DNA of 64,000 nucleotides from Nitrosomonas sp. (GTDB taxonomy: Bacteria; Pseudomonadota; Gammaproteobacteria; Burkholderiales; Nitrosomonadaceae). Under the pieces are notes generated by a model. That model was given only the letters and a program-made list of their open reading frames with translations, searched no databases and was not told where the DNA came from. Where the stretch lies: the NCBI GenBank assembly GCA_016708955.1, contig JADJES010000006.1:87708-151707 (forward strand), read 5' to 3'. The translations under genes were made by a program, and so were the position numbers. How positions within the stretch are numbered: position 1 is the first letter of the stretch; each line of letters begins with the position of its first letter. Positions 45,169 through 55,153 of the stretch are shown in pieces.

Positions 45169-48084
45169 CTAAGCCATCCGCATTTCTAAACGAACTTCAG
45201 TACCACCTTCGTTGCGCGGCAGAAATTCGAGCTTTGCACCTAATTGCTTCGCACGATATTGCATAATTTTAATACCCATACCCGATATTGTTTTATGATT
45301 TGTATCAATCCCAGCGAAACCGCTGCCATCATCGCAAATTGATAGGCACAATATCCCTTCATCAAAGGTCAATGCGATCGTGATGTGCTGTGCTTTGCCG
45401 TGTCGTATTGCATTGTTGACAGCTTCTTGAGTAATTCGATAGAGATTAAGCGCCAGGCTATTATTATCATCATTAATCATGATGCTATTTTTACATGAGA
45501 AATTACAAATGATGCTGTAAGTCGTGGCTATCCTCGTTGCAAATGTCTGTAATGCAGGTATCAAACCGTTAGCTTCTAATTCAAATGGCAGCAATCCTTG
45601 CGCGATCTGCTTGATATGAATAACAGCAATCTGTGCCTGCGAAGCAATGGAAGCGGCTACTGGAGCCATACTTTCATTTCCTGCAGCAAATATTTGTTTT
45701 TCCAGTGCTCTGGCTTGATAGCCAATTGCAGCGATTTGTTGACCAAGATTATCGTGTAATTCTTGACCGATCGTATGGGCTTGTTCTTCAGCTACAAATA
45801 CCAGTGCTCGCTCTAAACGCTTACGTTCAAGCCAGCTTTCTAAGTCGCTTGCGATTGCATTAACGAGTTTTTGTTCTTCTTGTACTAGAAATGGTTTGTC
45901 GGCGGGATAAAATACACGTAATTGACCACAGACCGTACCATTGACACTAATTGCAGACCAACAAGTGCATGCGGGATCTCTTTCTGCACGCCATTGATCG
46001 CGAGTCTTGTTGATGATTTTTGTTTTTGATTGCAATTGAGGTATAAGATCTTGAGAATATTTTCCGGAGGTGAACCGCCAGCCATCCAGTTCGATAATAG
46101 CGGTGGCAATCTCCGGGAATTGCATGGCAGGTATTAAATTCTCAAAAATATTCTGACAAACATTATCTATCGATGATTCCACCCCGATCCCGCGGCGGAT
46201 TTCATAAAGACAGGAGATTTCTTTTAAACGCTCGCGCAGCAGTTCATCAACTTGTTTACGTTCCAGCCATTTGGCCAAATCATCCGCAATGGCATCAATG
46301 AGTCTTTGTTCTTCAAGCACCAGGAAGGGTTTGTCTTCGGGATAGAAAACACTCAAATGACCGCATACCTTGTTATTCACACTTATTTTTGATTGCAACA
46401 CGAAGCCAATCGCATCGCTCTTTTTGTAACATTCAAAGCAAACTTTATCATCGGAATGCGTTTTGGCGCGCAACTTAATAGCAAAATTCTGATCCTGATT
46501 TGTTGAAGCGAATCGCTTGCCATTGACTTCAACGACGACAGTAGTAATCTCTGGGAACTGCATGGCAGGTATTAAATTCTCAAAAATATTCTGACAAACA
46601 TGCTCTATTGATAATTCCAATCCCATGCCACGGCGGATTTCATAGAGACAAGTAATTTCCTTCAATCGCACGCGCAATAATTCATCAACTTGTTTGCGTT
46701 CCAGCCACTTTGCCAGATCATCGGTGATGGCATCAATAAGCCTTTGTTCTTCCATCACAAGAAAGGGTTTGTCTTCAGGATAAAAAACGCTCAGATGGCC
46801 ACAAACCTTGCCATTGACACCAATCTTCGATTCCAGCTTATGGACTAAGTTTTGGTTTTGATTCGATGAGGTAATTCTTCTCCCATCAAGTTCAATCATG
46901 GCAGAGGCAAGATCCGGGTATTGCATGGCGGGTATCAGATGTTCAATAATCTGTTGGCAGACATTATCTACAGATAATTCCAAGCCAATACTCCGGCGAA
47001 TCTCATAAAGACAAGAAATTTCTTTCAGACGTTCGCTCAGCTCAATTTCCTTATGACTTAATTCAATAGAAAACTGCTCGGCAATTTCCTTGGTATTACG
47101 TGCTTCTCTTTCTGATTTGATCAGCTTTCGAACAAACCAGTTCAATAGCAATATCTCAGCCACGATCAGTCCGGCAAGATAAAGAATAATATTTTTTATT
47201 TCTTCAGTGACGGGTTCGAATAATTCTTCTTCATCCAGCTTCAGAATCATGCCGAGACCGATCGCGCGTAACGGTGCATATGCCTCTATGACCGGCACTT
47301 GACGATAGTCTTTGACGGCGATAACACCACTTTTTCCATCCAGGGCAAAACTTATCGGTAGTACCCCGCCTTCCGGTACATACTTCAGGTACCTAAATTT
47401 TACGCCATCGATCTGACTTATCAGGCAAGGCATTTCCGGCTTACCTTCTTCAGGCGGTGCACATAAAATGAACTCCCCAGTTTCACCGATCGATCTTATT
47501 TCACTAAATCTCCGGGTCAGTTGCGGTAGTTTTATTTCTGTTGTGATGCTGCCAATACGGCGTTGCTCTTCATCTAATATATCTTTGCTGGTATGTAGAA
47601 TAAACTGCTCGTCCCATATTATCGATGTATTACTGTGCTTATTCAGCGGGATTGATTGAGATTGATTTTCAGAGAAACGCCCGGAATGCGATAACGAATT
47701 GCCGTTCATATCATAAACTACTGCTGCTGAAAATCCTGCGTGCATCAATGAATTGACGTTTCGTGTCAGGTCGTTCAACGCACTCTCGTTGTCTGGTTGT
47801 ACATTGAGTTCTTGCATCGACTGAACGATGAAAGGGCGAAGCGCTAATGCACGAGTATCTGCCAATCCTTTTTGAACGAGGCTTTCAATTAGTAGCGCCT
47901 TGCCTTGTAGCGCAACCCCCAACCCTCGACCGAGCGCCGACTCAATCTGTTGACGCATCGCACTATAAACGGCAAATCCTGTTGTTAAAGTCAATCCCAG
48001 CAGCAGTAAGCCGCCGATAATACTGATCTTGCGGTCATCACGTGTTAAAAACAAACCACCCTCCTTAAGTGAATTCTGAGCCAT
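45169..48084 (-). CDS. Membrane histidine kinase with three tandem GAF-like modules
   Basis: 971 residues. A membrane helix (about 18-36), a periplasmic sensor (to about 293) and a second helix (about 297-318) are followed by three tandem repeats beginning EISCLYEIRRSIG (about 352), EITCLYEIRRGMG (about 474) and EISCLYEIRRGIG (about 619). Each repeat has a GAF-like body with VCGHLSVFYPEDKPFLV or VCGQLRVFYPADKPFLV. The kinase core is of NarX/DegS type: HTIGQELHDNLGQQI contains the phosphorylated His, YRITQEAVNNAIRHG is the N box, and CDDGSGF the G box. Repeats 2 and 3 have Cys-containing insertions (DDKVCFECYKK; RDPACTCWS). The signal sensed is unknown. Confidence 0.9.
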   Translation of the reverse strand: MAQNSLKEGGLFLTRDDRKISIIGGLLLLGLTLTTGFAVYSAMRQQIESALGRGLGVALQGKALLIESLVQKGLADTRALALRPFIVQSMQELNVQPDNESALNDLTRNVNSLMHAGFSAAVVYDMNGNSLSHSGRFSENQSQSIPLNKHSNTSIIWDEQFILHTSKDILDEEQRRIGSITTEIKLPQLTRRFSEIRSIGETGEFILCAPPEEGKPEMPCLISQIDGVKFRYLKYVPEGGVLPISFALDGKSGVIAVKDYRQVPVIEAYAPLRAIGLGMILKLDEEELFEPVTEEIKNIILYLAGLIVAEILLLNWFVRKLIKSEREARNTKEIAEQFSIELSHKEIELSERLKEISCLYEIRRSIGLELSVDNVCQQIIEHLIPAMQYPDLASAMIELDGRRITSSNQNQNLVHKLESKIGVNGKVCGHLSVFYPEDKPFLVMEEQRLIDAITDDLAKWLERKQVDELLRVRLKEITCLYEIRRGMGLELSIEHVCQNIFENLIPAMQFPEITTVVVEVNGKRFASTNQDQNFAIKLRAKTHSDDKVCFECYKKSDAIGFVLQSKISVNNKVCGHLSVFYPEDKPFLVLEEQRLIDAIADDLAKWLERKQVDELLRERLKEISCLYEIRRGIGVESSIDNVCQNIFENLIPAMQFPEIATAIIELDGWRFTSGKYSQDLIPQLQSKTKIINKTRDQWRAERDPACTCWSAISVNGTVCGQLRVFYPADKPFLVQEEQKLVNAIASDLESWLERKRLERALVFVAEEQAHTIGQELHDNLGQQIAAIGYQARALEKQIFAAGNESMAPVAASIASQAQIAVIHIKQIAQGLLPFELEANGLIPALQTFATRIATTYSIICNFSCKNSIMINDDNNSLALNLYRITQEAVNNAIRHGKAQHITIALTFDEGILCLSICDDGSGFAGIDTNHKTISGMGIKIMQYRAKQLGAKLEFLPRNEGGTEVRLEMRMA

Positions 48085-48147
48085 TTATATCATAGGAAAC
48101 AATGATTCAATAACTCCAGAGACTGTAACGCTTGCTGAGGCAATAAA

Positions 48148-48759
48148 TCAATAGAATGATGGCATTGTTATTCCCATCCATAGCATGACCAAAACAATCA
48201 TGGTAATACCGATTCCAATCGTTCCAATAATCATGCCGATCAATATGGTTACACCGTCCCTATTCAGAAGCCCCAGAGACATTACCAGTATTCCCCAGCC
48301 TGGCGGAAAATTAGTCAAAGGGATTGGAAGTGCTATTGATAGCGCAAAAACAAAGGAAAAAATACCGATAATTCTTTCCCACGTATGCACACTGATATAG
48401 GTCATGCGCGGCTGCATACGGTTCTCAATTTTCTTGAGCCAAGGATTTGCTTTTGTAACTATTTTTTCAAGACTGGATCGTTTGATTGATTTTTTTTCAA
48501 TCCAAATAGGTAACCACGGTGCGTGCATACCAAGAATCATTTGTACTGAAAAAATGAAGAGCGGGATAGAAAAAAATGTTGTATAGCCGGGTGGTACGGG
48601 TACTGGAAGGCAGATTGGTAGTGCGGCAATGGCCATGAGGATACCAAAACCACGCTCATGTAGCGCATTCTTGATTTCACCTACAGTCATTGCTTCTTTT
48701 GTATTTTCTACGACGACAATTGCTAGAAAATCAGAAGTAGGGCGCTCTTTGATTGTCAT
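48148..48759 (-). CDS. ExoD-family membrane protein
   Basis: 203-residue inner-membrane protein of the ExoD family, described as involved in exopolysaccharide synthesis. Visible are GEIKNALHERGFGILMAI, the ALPICLPVPVPPGYTTFFS core and the second half IALPIPLTNFPPGWGILV with a following LGLLNRDG. Several membrane helices cover most of the sequence. The biochemical role is not established, and no polysaccharide genes are adjacent. Confidence 0.85.
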   Translation of the reverse strand: MTIKERPTSDFLAIVVVENTKEAMTVGEIKNALHERGFGILMAIAALPICLPVPVPPGYTTFFSIPLFIFSVQMILGMHAPWLPIWIEKKSIKRSSLEKIVTKANPWLKKIENRMQPRMTYISVHTWERIIGIFSFVFALSIALPIPLTNFPPGWGILVMSLGLLNRDGVTILIGMIIGTIGIGITMIVLVMLWMGITMPSFY

Positions 48760-48813
48760 GAGATACTCCTATTTGGGCACTGAATGCAAGTCAACTAACA
48801 AAACTTAGATAAG

Positions 48814-50037
48814 TTATTCATATCGAAGTGCATCGACTGGTTTCAGTGAAGCAGCTTTCTTGGCAGGATAAAAACCAAAAAATATGCCAACCGCCGAAGC
48901 AAATAAAAAAGCCAAACCAATCATACCTAGTGTAATGACAATGAGCATATCAGCAACTTGACTGACTACCCAAGCACCACCAATACCCAATAGCAAACCA
49001 ATCAACCCACCCATAAAACAGATCATCATAGCCTCAAGCAGAAACTGAGTAAGAATTGCACGCTGATTGGCACCGATTGCCATACGAATACCAATTTCCC
49101 GAGTACGTTCAGTTACAGATACTAGCATAATATTCATAATGCCAATCCCGCCAACCAATAAAGATACCGATGCAATAGCGCCCAATACCATCGACATAAC
49201 TTTTGCAGCGCCTGTCGCAACATCAGCAAGTGCAGTTAAATTGCGGACAGTAAAATCATTTTCTTTACCTTTTGCGATGCGATGGCGTTGGCGTAATAAT
49301 TGAGTAATTTCTATTTCAGCGATATCCATTTCATCCGCTGACTTACACTGAACTAACATGAGCCGGATAGAGCCAGGAAACTGATTGCCGGTAATCTGTC
49401 TTTCACTGGTTGTGATCGGTATGAAAATATTGTCATCCTGGTCGCGTCCCGTTAGGCTTTGTCCTTTGGCCATTAGCACACCCACAACGAGGAAGGGGCG
49501 GTTGGTTATGCGTATAGTTTTTCCAACGGGATCTTCATCACCGAATAAGTTCTGTGCCGTGACTGATCCCAAAACAACTACACGATTCGCCGAACGCAAA
49601 TCAGATTCTGTAAAGGTTGTACCCGATTCAATTTTCCAGTTACCTACCGAAAAATAATCCGGTGTAGTGCCTGTGATGAGGGTGCTCCAATTTTTGGCGG
49701 CGTAATTGAGCTGTGCTGTACCAGAGATGACAGGCGCCGTTGCACTGATTGTCGGTAATTCGGCAATCGCTTGCGCATCATGGATCGTTAAAGTTCTGAT
49801 GCTACCGCTGCCAAAGCTAAATCCTCCGGAAGATGTGGCGCCTGGGACAACGATAAAAAGATTACTGCCCATCTCAGCGATGGTTTGATTAATTTTAGTT
49901 TGCGCGCCTTGACCGATGGATAACATTAAAACTACGGCCGCTACGCCAATAATCATGCCCAACATGGTTAGCCCGGTACGCAAGCGATTTTGACGCAAGG
50001 CGCGCAGTGCTTCGCCAACAATTGCAAGAAAATTCAT
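48814..50037 (-). CDS. MacB-type ABC transporter permease (FtsX domain)
   Basis: Permease subunit of a MacAB-like tripartite exporter, 407 residues. N-terminal membrane helix and MacB periplasmic core domain (GMIIGVAAVVLMLSIGQGAQ, IAEMGSNLFIVVPG). FtsX helices follow (LLVGGIGIMNIMLVSVTERT, REIGIRMAIGANQ). The ATPase is a separate gene just upstream on the same strand. It is the last gene of a three-gene operon. Substrate (macrolide, lipopeptide, siderophore or other) cannot be told. Confidence 0.92.
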   Translation of the reverse strand: MNFLAIVGEALRALRQNRLRTGLTMLGMIIGVAAVVLMLSIGQGAQTKINQTIAEMGSNLFIVVPGATSSGGFSFGSGSIRTLTIHDAQAIAELPTISATAPVISGTAQLNYAAKNWSTLITGTTPDYFSVGNWKIESGTTFTESDLRSANRVVVLGSVTAQNLFGDEDPVGKTIRITNRPFLVVGVLMAKGQSLTGRDQDDNIFIPITTSERQITGNQFPGSIRLMLVQCKSADEMDIAEIEITQLLRQRHRIAKGKENDFTVRNLTALADVATGAAKVMSMVLGAIASVSLLVGGIGIMNIMLVSVTERTREIGIRMAIGANQRAILTQFLLEAMMICFMGGLIGLLLGIGGAWVVSQVADMLIVITLGMIGLAFLFASAVGIFFGFYPAKKAASLKPVDALRYE

Positions 50038-50085
50038 TGTGTCAATCGCGATTAGTCATGGGTAAAAATAAATTAAAAGCTGTAA

Positions 50086-50859
50086 TTAGGCTGGAAAAAT
50101 CCTGGAAAGCTTGTCTACACTTATGTTCGTATTGTTGTTCTTATCATAAATGATATGTCCATCCTTTAGGCGAATTAAGCGCCTTGCATAAGCCGCAATA
50201 TCATCTTCATGCGTGACCAGTACGATAGTAATACCTTGATCGCGATTAAGTTGCTGAAACAGTAACATAATTTCACGGCTGGTTTGCGTATCAAGATTTC
50301 CCGTGGGCTCATCAGCCAGAATCAGTGGCGGCTGATTGATCAGTGCGCGACTGATTGCGACACGTTGTTGTTGCCCTCCTGAGAGCTGATTCGGTTGATG
50401 CATGGCAAAATTTTCTAAACCGGTGCGACGGAGAAGTTCTAAAGCTTGTTTGCGGCTTTGAGAACGGCCGACGCCAGCGTACAGTAATGGTGTTGCTACA
50501 TTATCTAGTGCTGTTACACGTTTTAGCAAGTTGAATCCCTGAAATACGAAACCGATCTTCTGGTTACGAATGCGCGCCAGTTCATCGTTGGTAAGTTTGG
50601 CAACATTTTTCTCGGAGAGCCAATATGATCCGCTTGTCGAGGTATCAAGGCAACCGAGTATATTCATCAGTGTCGATTTACCCGATCCGGAATGCCCCAT
50701 AATGGCAACAAATTCACCTTGATTGATGGTCAGATTGATATTAAACAAAACCTGATTCGTAATGGTATTCCCACTGGCGTCTTGCAAATCGTAGCTTTTA
50801 CAAAGATCCTCAATTCTAATCAGCGAATGGCCGACATGATTGGTCTGAATCGATAGCAT
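50086..50859 (-). CDS. MacB-type ABC transporter ATPase
   Basis: Nucleotide-binding subunit of 257 residues. Walker A GHSGSGKST, signature LSGGQQQRVAISRAL, Walker B LILADEPTGNLD and the H loop VTHED are complete. It belongs to the LolD/MacB-type group, which pairs with FtsX permeases. The ATG overlaps the stop of the adaptor gene by one base (TGATG), and the permease starts 48 bp after its stop. Confidence 0.94.
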   Translation of the reverse strand: MLSIQTNHVGHSLIRIEDLCKSYDLQDASGNTITNQVLFNINLTINQGEFVAIMGHSGSGKSTLMNILGCLDTSTSGSYWLSEKNVAKLTNDELARIRNQKIGFVFQGFNLLKRVTALDNVATPLLYAGVGRSQSRKQALELLRRTGLENFAMHQPNQLSGGQQQRVAISRALINQPPLILADEPTGNLDTQTSREIMLLFQQLNRDQGITIVLVTHEDDIAAYARRLIRLKDGHIIYDKNNNTNISVDKLSRIFPA

Positions 50860-52007
50860 CAGAATACTCTTAATTTGAACTTACTTTCCGCTTCCTTTTT
50901 GTCGGCAACGTCACTAATAATTACTTTATCGCCCGCTTTTATTTCACCACTGACGATTTCAGTGAAATTGCCATCAGTAATACCAATGCTTACATTAACA
51001 GGGACGGGGCGATTCTCTGGCAAAAGATAGACTACAGATTGATTGGCTGATTTTGTTTGTTTGCTGTTTTCAGTCGATTCAATATCCTTCGGCTGATAAC
51101 GCAGAGCTGCATTGGGTACACGTAAAACATTCTCTTTTTGATTGACAACAAAATTGATATTGGCAGTCATACCTGGCAATAAGGTTCCATCATCATTATC
51201 AACCATGGCGACCACGTTATAGGTGACGACATTCTCCTGAATTGTTGGATTGAGTCGAACTTGCTTCACTGTGCCGGTAAATTTACGCTGCTGAAACGCA
51301 TCAACGGTAAAGTTAATGAGTTGGCCGAGGTGTAATTGACCGATATCGGCTTCAGCAACGCTAATGTTGATTTGCATTTGCCGGAGATCTTTGGCGATTT
51401 GAAACAAGATTGGTGTTTGGAAATTGGCCGCCACAGTTTGGCCGATATCTACATCCCGCGCGATGATTACTCCCGATATGGGGGACCGGATAACACTATA
51501 ATTGAGATTGGTTTGGTCACGCGCAACTTGGGCCTTACTAATTGCCAGTTGCGCGCGTGCTACTTCCATTTCTTGCTCGATCATTTGTAATGCTTCAAGT
51601 GAAATGAACTCTTTTTCCTTCAGTAATTGATGGCGTTTCAATTTGCCATCAGCAATTCGCAAGGTTACTTGCGCATTGAGAAGATTTGCTTTGGATTGCT
51701 GCAATTGAGCCTGCAGTAAGGCTGGATCCAGTTCAGCCAGAATCTGACCCACTTCAACATGGTCGTTATAATCCGCATATAATTTAGCCACAGTGCCTGA
51801 AACCTGAGTGCCGACATTGACAAGAACAACCGGGGTCAACGTGCCGTTAGCAGAGATGGATTGTATGATATCCCCCCGTTCAATGCTCCGGGTTTTATAT
51901 TGACTTTCTTCAGATCCTTTTTTTCCGCCACTAACCCAATAGTAGGCAGCTGGGGCAAGAATCATAAGTAAAACAATGACAATGCGTTTAATGCTAACTG
52001 TTAACAT
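50859..52007 (-). CDS. MacA-type periplasmic membrane-fusion adaptor
   Basis: 382-residue periplasmic adaptor anchored by an N-terminal helix (IVIVLLMILAPAAYYWVSG). The split lipoyl-like domain shows VNVGTQVSGTVAKLYADYND and SPISGVIIARDVDIGQTVAA around a helical hairpin (QAQLQQSKANLLNAQVTLRI). Beta-barrel and membrane-proximal domains follow. It would link the permease to a TolC-type outer-membrane channel, which is not encoded here. It is the first gene of the exporter operon. Confidence 0.92.
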   Translation of the reverse strand: MLTVSIKRIVIVLLMILAPAAYYWVSGGKKGSEESQYKTRSIERGDIIQSISANGTLTPVVLVNVGTQVSGTVAKLYADYNDHVEVGQILAELDPALLQAQLQQSKANLLNAQVTLRIADGKLKRHQLLKEKEFISLEALQMIEQEMEVARAQLAISKAQVARDQTNLNYSVIRSPISGVIIARDVDIGQTVAANFQTPILFQIAKDLRQMQINISVAEADIGQLHLGQLINFTVDAFQQRKFTGTVKQVRLNPTIQENVVTYNVVAMVDNDDGTLLPGMTANINFVVNQKENVLRVPNAALRYQPKDIESTENSKQTKSANQSVVYLLPENRPVPVNVSIGITDGNFTEIVSGEIKAGDKVIISDVADKKEAESKFKLRVF

Positions 52008-52116
52008 TTAGAGAAAATTAATGAAGTGCAACTCGGGGATAAATAGTAATCAAAAGACTCGCTTAGAAAATTTAGTGAATGTATTGGTACAGATTGCCTA
52101 ATAATATTGAGTGCTT

Positions 52117-53631
52117 TTATTTTTCTTTATCTTCTTCTGCTTTCAGTGCTTGTATTTGTTTAAGACGCGCCTCAACACTGGATAGCTGGTAAAAATTTCC
52201 GTTGCTGTTCTGCAGTGCGGTTTGCAATTGATCAAGCGCAGCTGCATAGTGTCCTTTTAACACATAAGTTTCAGCCAGCGCACGATGTTGAAGCATTCTA
52301 TCACCTAATAAGTCGTAGCATTGGGCCTGTAAGCTAAACAGTTGCGGATCATTTGGAATAAGCAGTAATTGTTTGTTAATAAACTCAAGTGCTGTTTCAG
52401 TCTGTTTGTTTTGTATTAAAGCATGCGCATACCCCTGAATCAGTGCGCGATGCTGTGGATATATTTTTAATGCGCTTTTATAAATATCAAATGCTTCAGT
52501 AATTTCTCCATTACCCAGTTTGACATTGGCTGAAAGTGTTTCAATCATGGCGCCCGCAATCACATTTTTATTTTCAACGCGCACTGTGTTACCCAGTCGA
52601 TGATTGGTCAGAACTGATGTAGAAGAATCACGCTGCAATAGTTGATATAAATGCGCGAGTTCATGGTTTGCCTGTTTGTTCTTTTTATCCCGTAGTAGCG
52701 CATGAATATAGCCATAGCGTTCAACCGCTTCGTTGGTATATCGCTTCTCATCTAAACGTGATTTGAACTGCACAACCGCATCATGTGGCTTTCCCTGCAT
52801 AGCACGTAATTTAGCGCGCACCAATAAGAAATCGATACTATCGGGAACTTGGCGGTATGGCATTTCGCGAATGCGATTCTGGATATCTGCAATACGCTCA
52901 TAAGTGATGGGGTGAGTACGTAAATACGAAGGCGCGCCATTTTCATGAAATCGTCCAGCTCTTTGCAGGCGTTCAAAAAAAGTAGACATGCCTTGCGGTT
53001 CGAACCCTGCATCGAGCAGGATACTTAAACCGATCCGGTCCGCTTCTTTTTCATGCTTGCGGGTGAAATCCAATTTTGACTGAATGGCACTGGCCTGGGA
53101 AGCAACCAAAATGGCTTGGCTTGCTTGCGGATTAGAGCGTGCAGCAATAATAGCGACTGCAAGTGTCGCTATCGACTTTATCAAATCGAACTTCTGTCCG
53201 GCAATCATACGCGCCAGATGTTTTTGTGTCACATGGGCAATTTCATGCGACATTACAGCTGCCAATTCCGATTCGCTTTGTGCGGCGATGATCAATCCGC
53301 TATTGAAACCCATGAACCCGCCAGGTAATGCGAATGCATTGATGGATGAGTCCTGGATCGCAAAAAATTCAAATGATTGTACTGCACTGGTTTCATCAGA
53401 ATTGGAAATTAATTTATGACCAAGATTGCTTAGATAACTGGCTATCTCAGGATCATCCAAATAACTCGGGTCCGCGCGAATCTGGCGCATGATTTGCAAG
53501 CCAATCTGACGCTCCTGATAGGGTGTGATGGTAGCCTGTGATACATCGCCCAGATCAGGTAATTCGTGGGCATAGCTATTATTGACTGGAAACAGGAATA
53601 ATAGCGCGATTATCAGGTAGACAAATTTCAT
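52117..53631 (-). CDS. bepA: BepA/YfgC-like M48 metalloprotease with TPR tail
   Basis: Periplasmic zinc protease and chaperone in outer-membrane protein quality control. The start is the ATG at 53629-53631 followed by a signal peptide (KFVYLIIALLFLFPVNNSYA); upstream in-frame residues would come from IS-adjacent DNA. The zinc motif is AAVMSHEIAHVTQKHLAR, with the third ligand in EKEADRIGLSILLDAGFEPQ. The C-terminal half is a run of TPR-like helices. IS4 copy C begins 24 bp upstream, so its native promoter or the link to nadE is cut. Confidence 0.92.
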   Translation of the reverse strand: MKFVYLIIALLFLFPVNNSYAHELPDLGDVSQATITPYQERQIGLQIMRQIRADPSYLDDPEIASYLSNLGHKLISNSDETSAVQSFEFFAIQDSSINAFALPGGFMGFNSGLIIAAQSESELAAVMSHEIAHVTQKHLARMIAGQKFDLIKSIATLAVAIIAARSNPQASQAILVASQASAIQSKLDFTRKHEKEADRIGLSILLDAGFEPQGMSTFFERLQRAGRFHENGAPSYLRTHPITYERIADIQNRIREMPYRQVPDSIDFLLVRAKLRAMQGKPHDAVVQFKSRLDEKRYTNEAVERYGYIHALLRDKKNKQANHELAHLYQLLQRDSSTSVLTNHRLGNTVRVENKNVIAGAMIETLSANVKLGNGEITEAFDIYKSALKIYPQHRALIQGYAHALIQNKQTETALEFINKQLLLIPNDPQLFSLQAQCYDLLGDRMLQHRALAETYVLKGHYAAALDQLQTALQNSNGNFYQLSSVEARLKQIQALKAEEDKEK

Positions 53632-53694
53632 GGCAATAGGATGTCTATTTATTACTGAAGTTTCACCGTTTTGCACTAAACTTTACATTTTCCC

Positions 53695-55018
53695 TTAAGC
53701 AACCATACGCAATAATGCATCGATAAAAGAATTAAGAATGGGTTTATCTGGTTTAGGCAAAGCTAACAAAATCCTTATTGAGCGCAGCCTGAGTAATCAG
53801 TTTTCTGACATCGGAAAAGGCAAAGTGACTTCGATTGTTAACAGCGTAACAACGCTGCGGTGTTTTATCAAGGTGATCGGCGTAAATCCAGGTTACGGTG
53901 GCGGCCATCATGCAGAAGTTGAGATGATTGGTAACGGCATGGTAGTTTCGAGTTTGGCTTTTGAGCTACCGATTTCCGCTTGATCTCTTTGAAAGCGGCT
54001 TCGATTTTCCAGCGTGCGCCGTAGTATTCGATAATCTGCTCGACGGTGAGATCGAGATCGGTGGTAAAGAGTGCGACCCATTGTGATCTTCGATAGATCC
54101 AAACAACCGCACGGCACATTTGAGTGTTTTCAACATCATGATGTTGTCAAAGGCCAGAACATCGCGTTGTTTGCCGTAGAGGTTAACCGAATAAGTGGTA
54201 GCGCGTTCATGGAATTCATTGGCCAGCGTTGTGGCATTGCCCATCTTGTCGCCATACTTTCTGGATCGGCCGAGCTGATGTTTTTGGTGTTCGGGTGGTA
54301 ACGCAAACAAAGTGGTATTGACGCGCAATCTGGAAAGCATATGACAGTGCTGTCCAACGGTTTTGCGCATCGGTTTAAGCAAGCCGTCGTTTCCAAACCA
54401 GCTATCGGTAACGATCAGCAATGGGGTGCCAGGAAAAGCGGCAGAAATTTCCAGCAGCATTTCGATGGCCTGCTCAAATTTGGTTTGAAACGATGGTATC
54501 TTGCCCTCAACCCTAACCTTCTTGGTCGCTATCGTTTTTTCCATGTGATAGAAACGAAACGCCAGCGGTAAGCAAGCCCAGCGGCCTTTGACAATTTTAA
54601 TAAACCGATGGACACAACATTTTGTGACCAGGGTATTTCGATTGATTGGTCTTGGCAGCATGATCAAAGAAAGACGCGCAGCCGAAAATCTTTTGCCAGT
54701 CTTGGGATTGATGGTGTCATCCAAGGCCAGCAATAGCCGTCCTTTTGTCGTCGGGCTGGGTATCAGAGACCACAGCGTCGTCCAGAGGCGTGACCAAGGC
54801 AATTTTGATGAGGCCATGAAGATGTAAAATCGGCGCTGACTAAGCGACAGCCCGAACAATACCTGCAAGCATCGCAATAGGTTGGCGCTGCGTGAAGAAG
54901 TGAAATGAGTGATAACAGCCAGGAGCGTATAAACAAACCAGACACCTCGTTCATCGCCTTTGCAACGGTGGTTAAATTCCTGTTGGAGGGGGAAGAGGAT
55001 ATTGCGTAGAATGAACAT
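53695..55018 (-). pseudogene. IS4-superfamily transposase, copy C, frameshifted
   Basis: A long frame (53966-55018) covers most of the protein including LALDDTINPKTGK and TDSWFGN. Single-base changes occur near 54105 (CAACCGC for CAACGCGC in the other copies), near 53975 (a T lost in TTTCCGCTTG) and in the A-run near 53960. The YREK region is intact in the frame 53868-54119. The C-terminus near 53695 is shared with the other copies. Confidence 0.88.
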
Positions 55019-55153
55019 GCGGTGATGCCTTTTTATTATTGGTTTCAGTTACTTAACAGATGAAATTATAACAAAAACCGTGCGTCGCCGCAATCATATC
55101 TTACTGTATTTAAAGGATATATTTCGATTTTTTTCCCTACTGTCAACAGGGTC

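Noticed and set aside
45169..48084. CRISPR-like or satellite repeat within the kinase gene
   Set aside because: The repetition is a coding-domain triplication with conserved frame, not short spacer-separated repeats. I saw no CRISPR array anywhere in the window.
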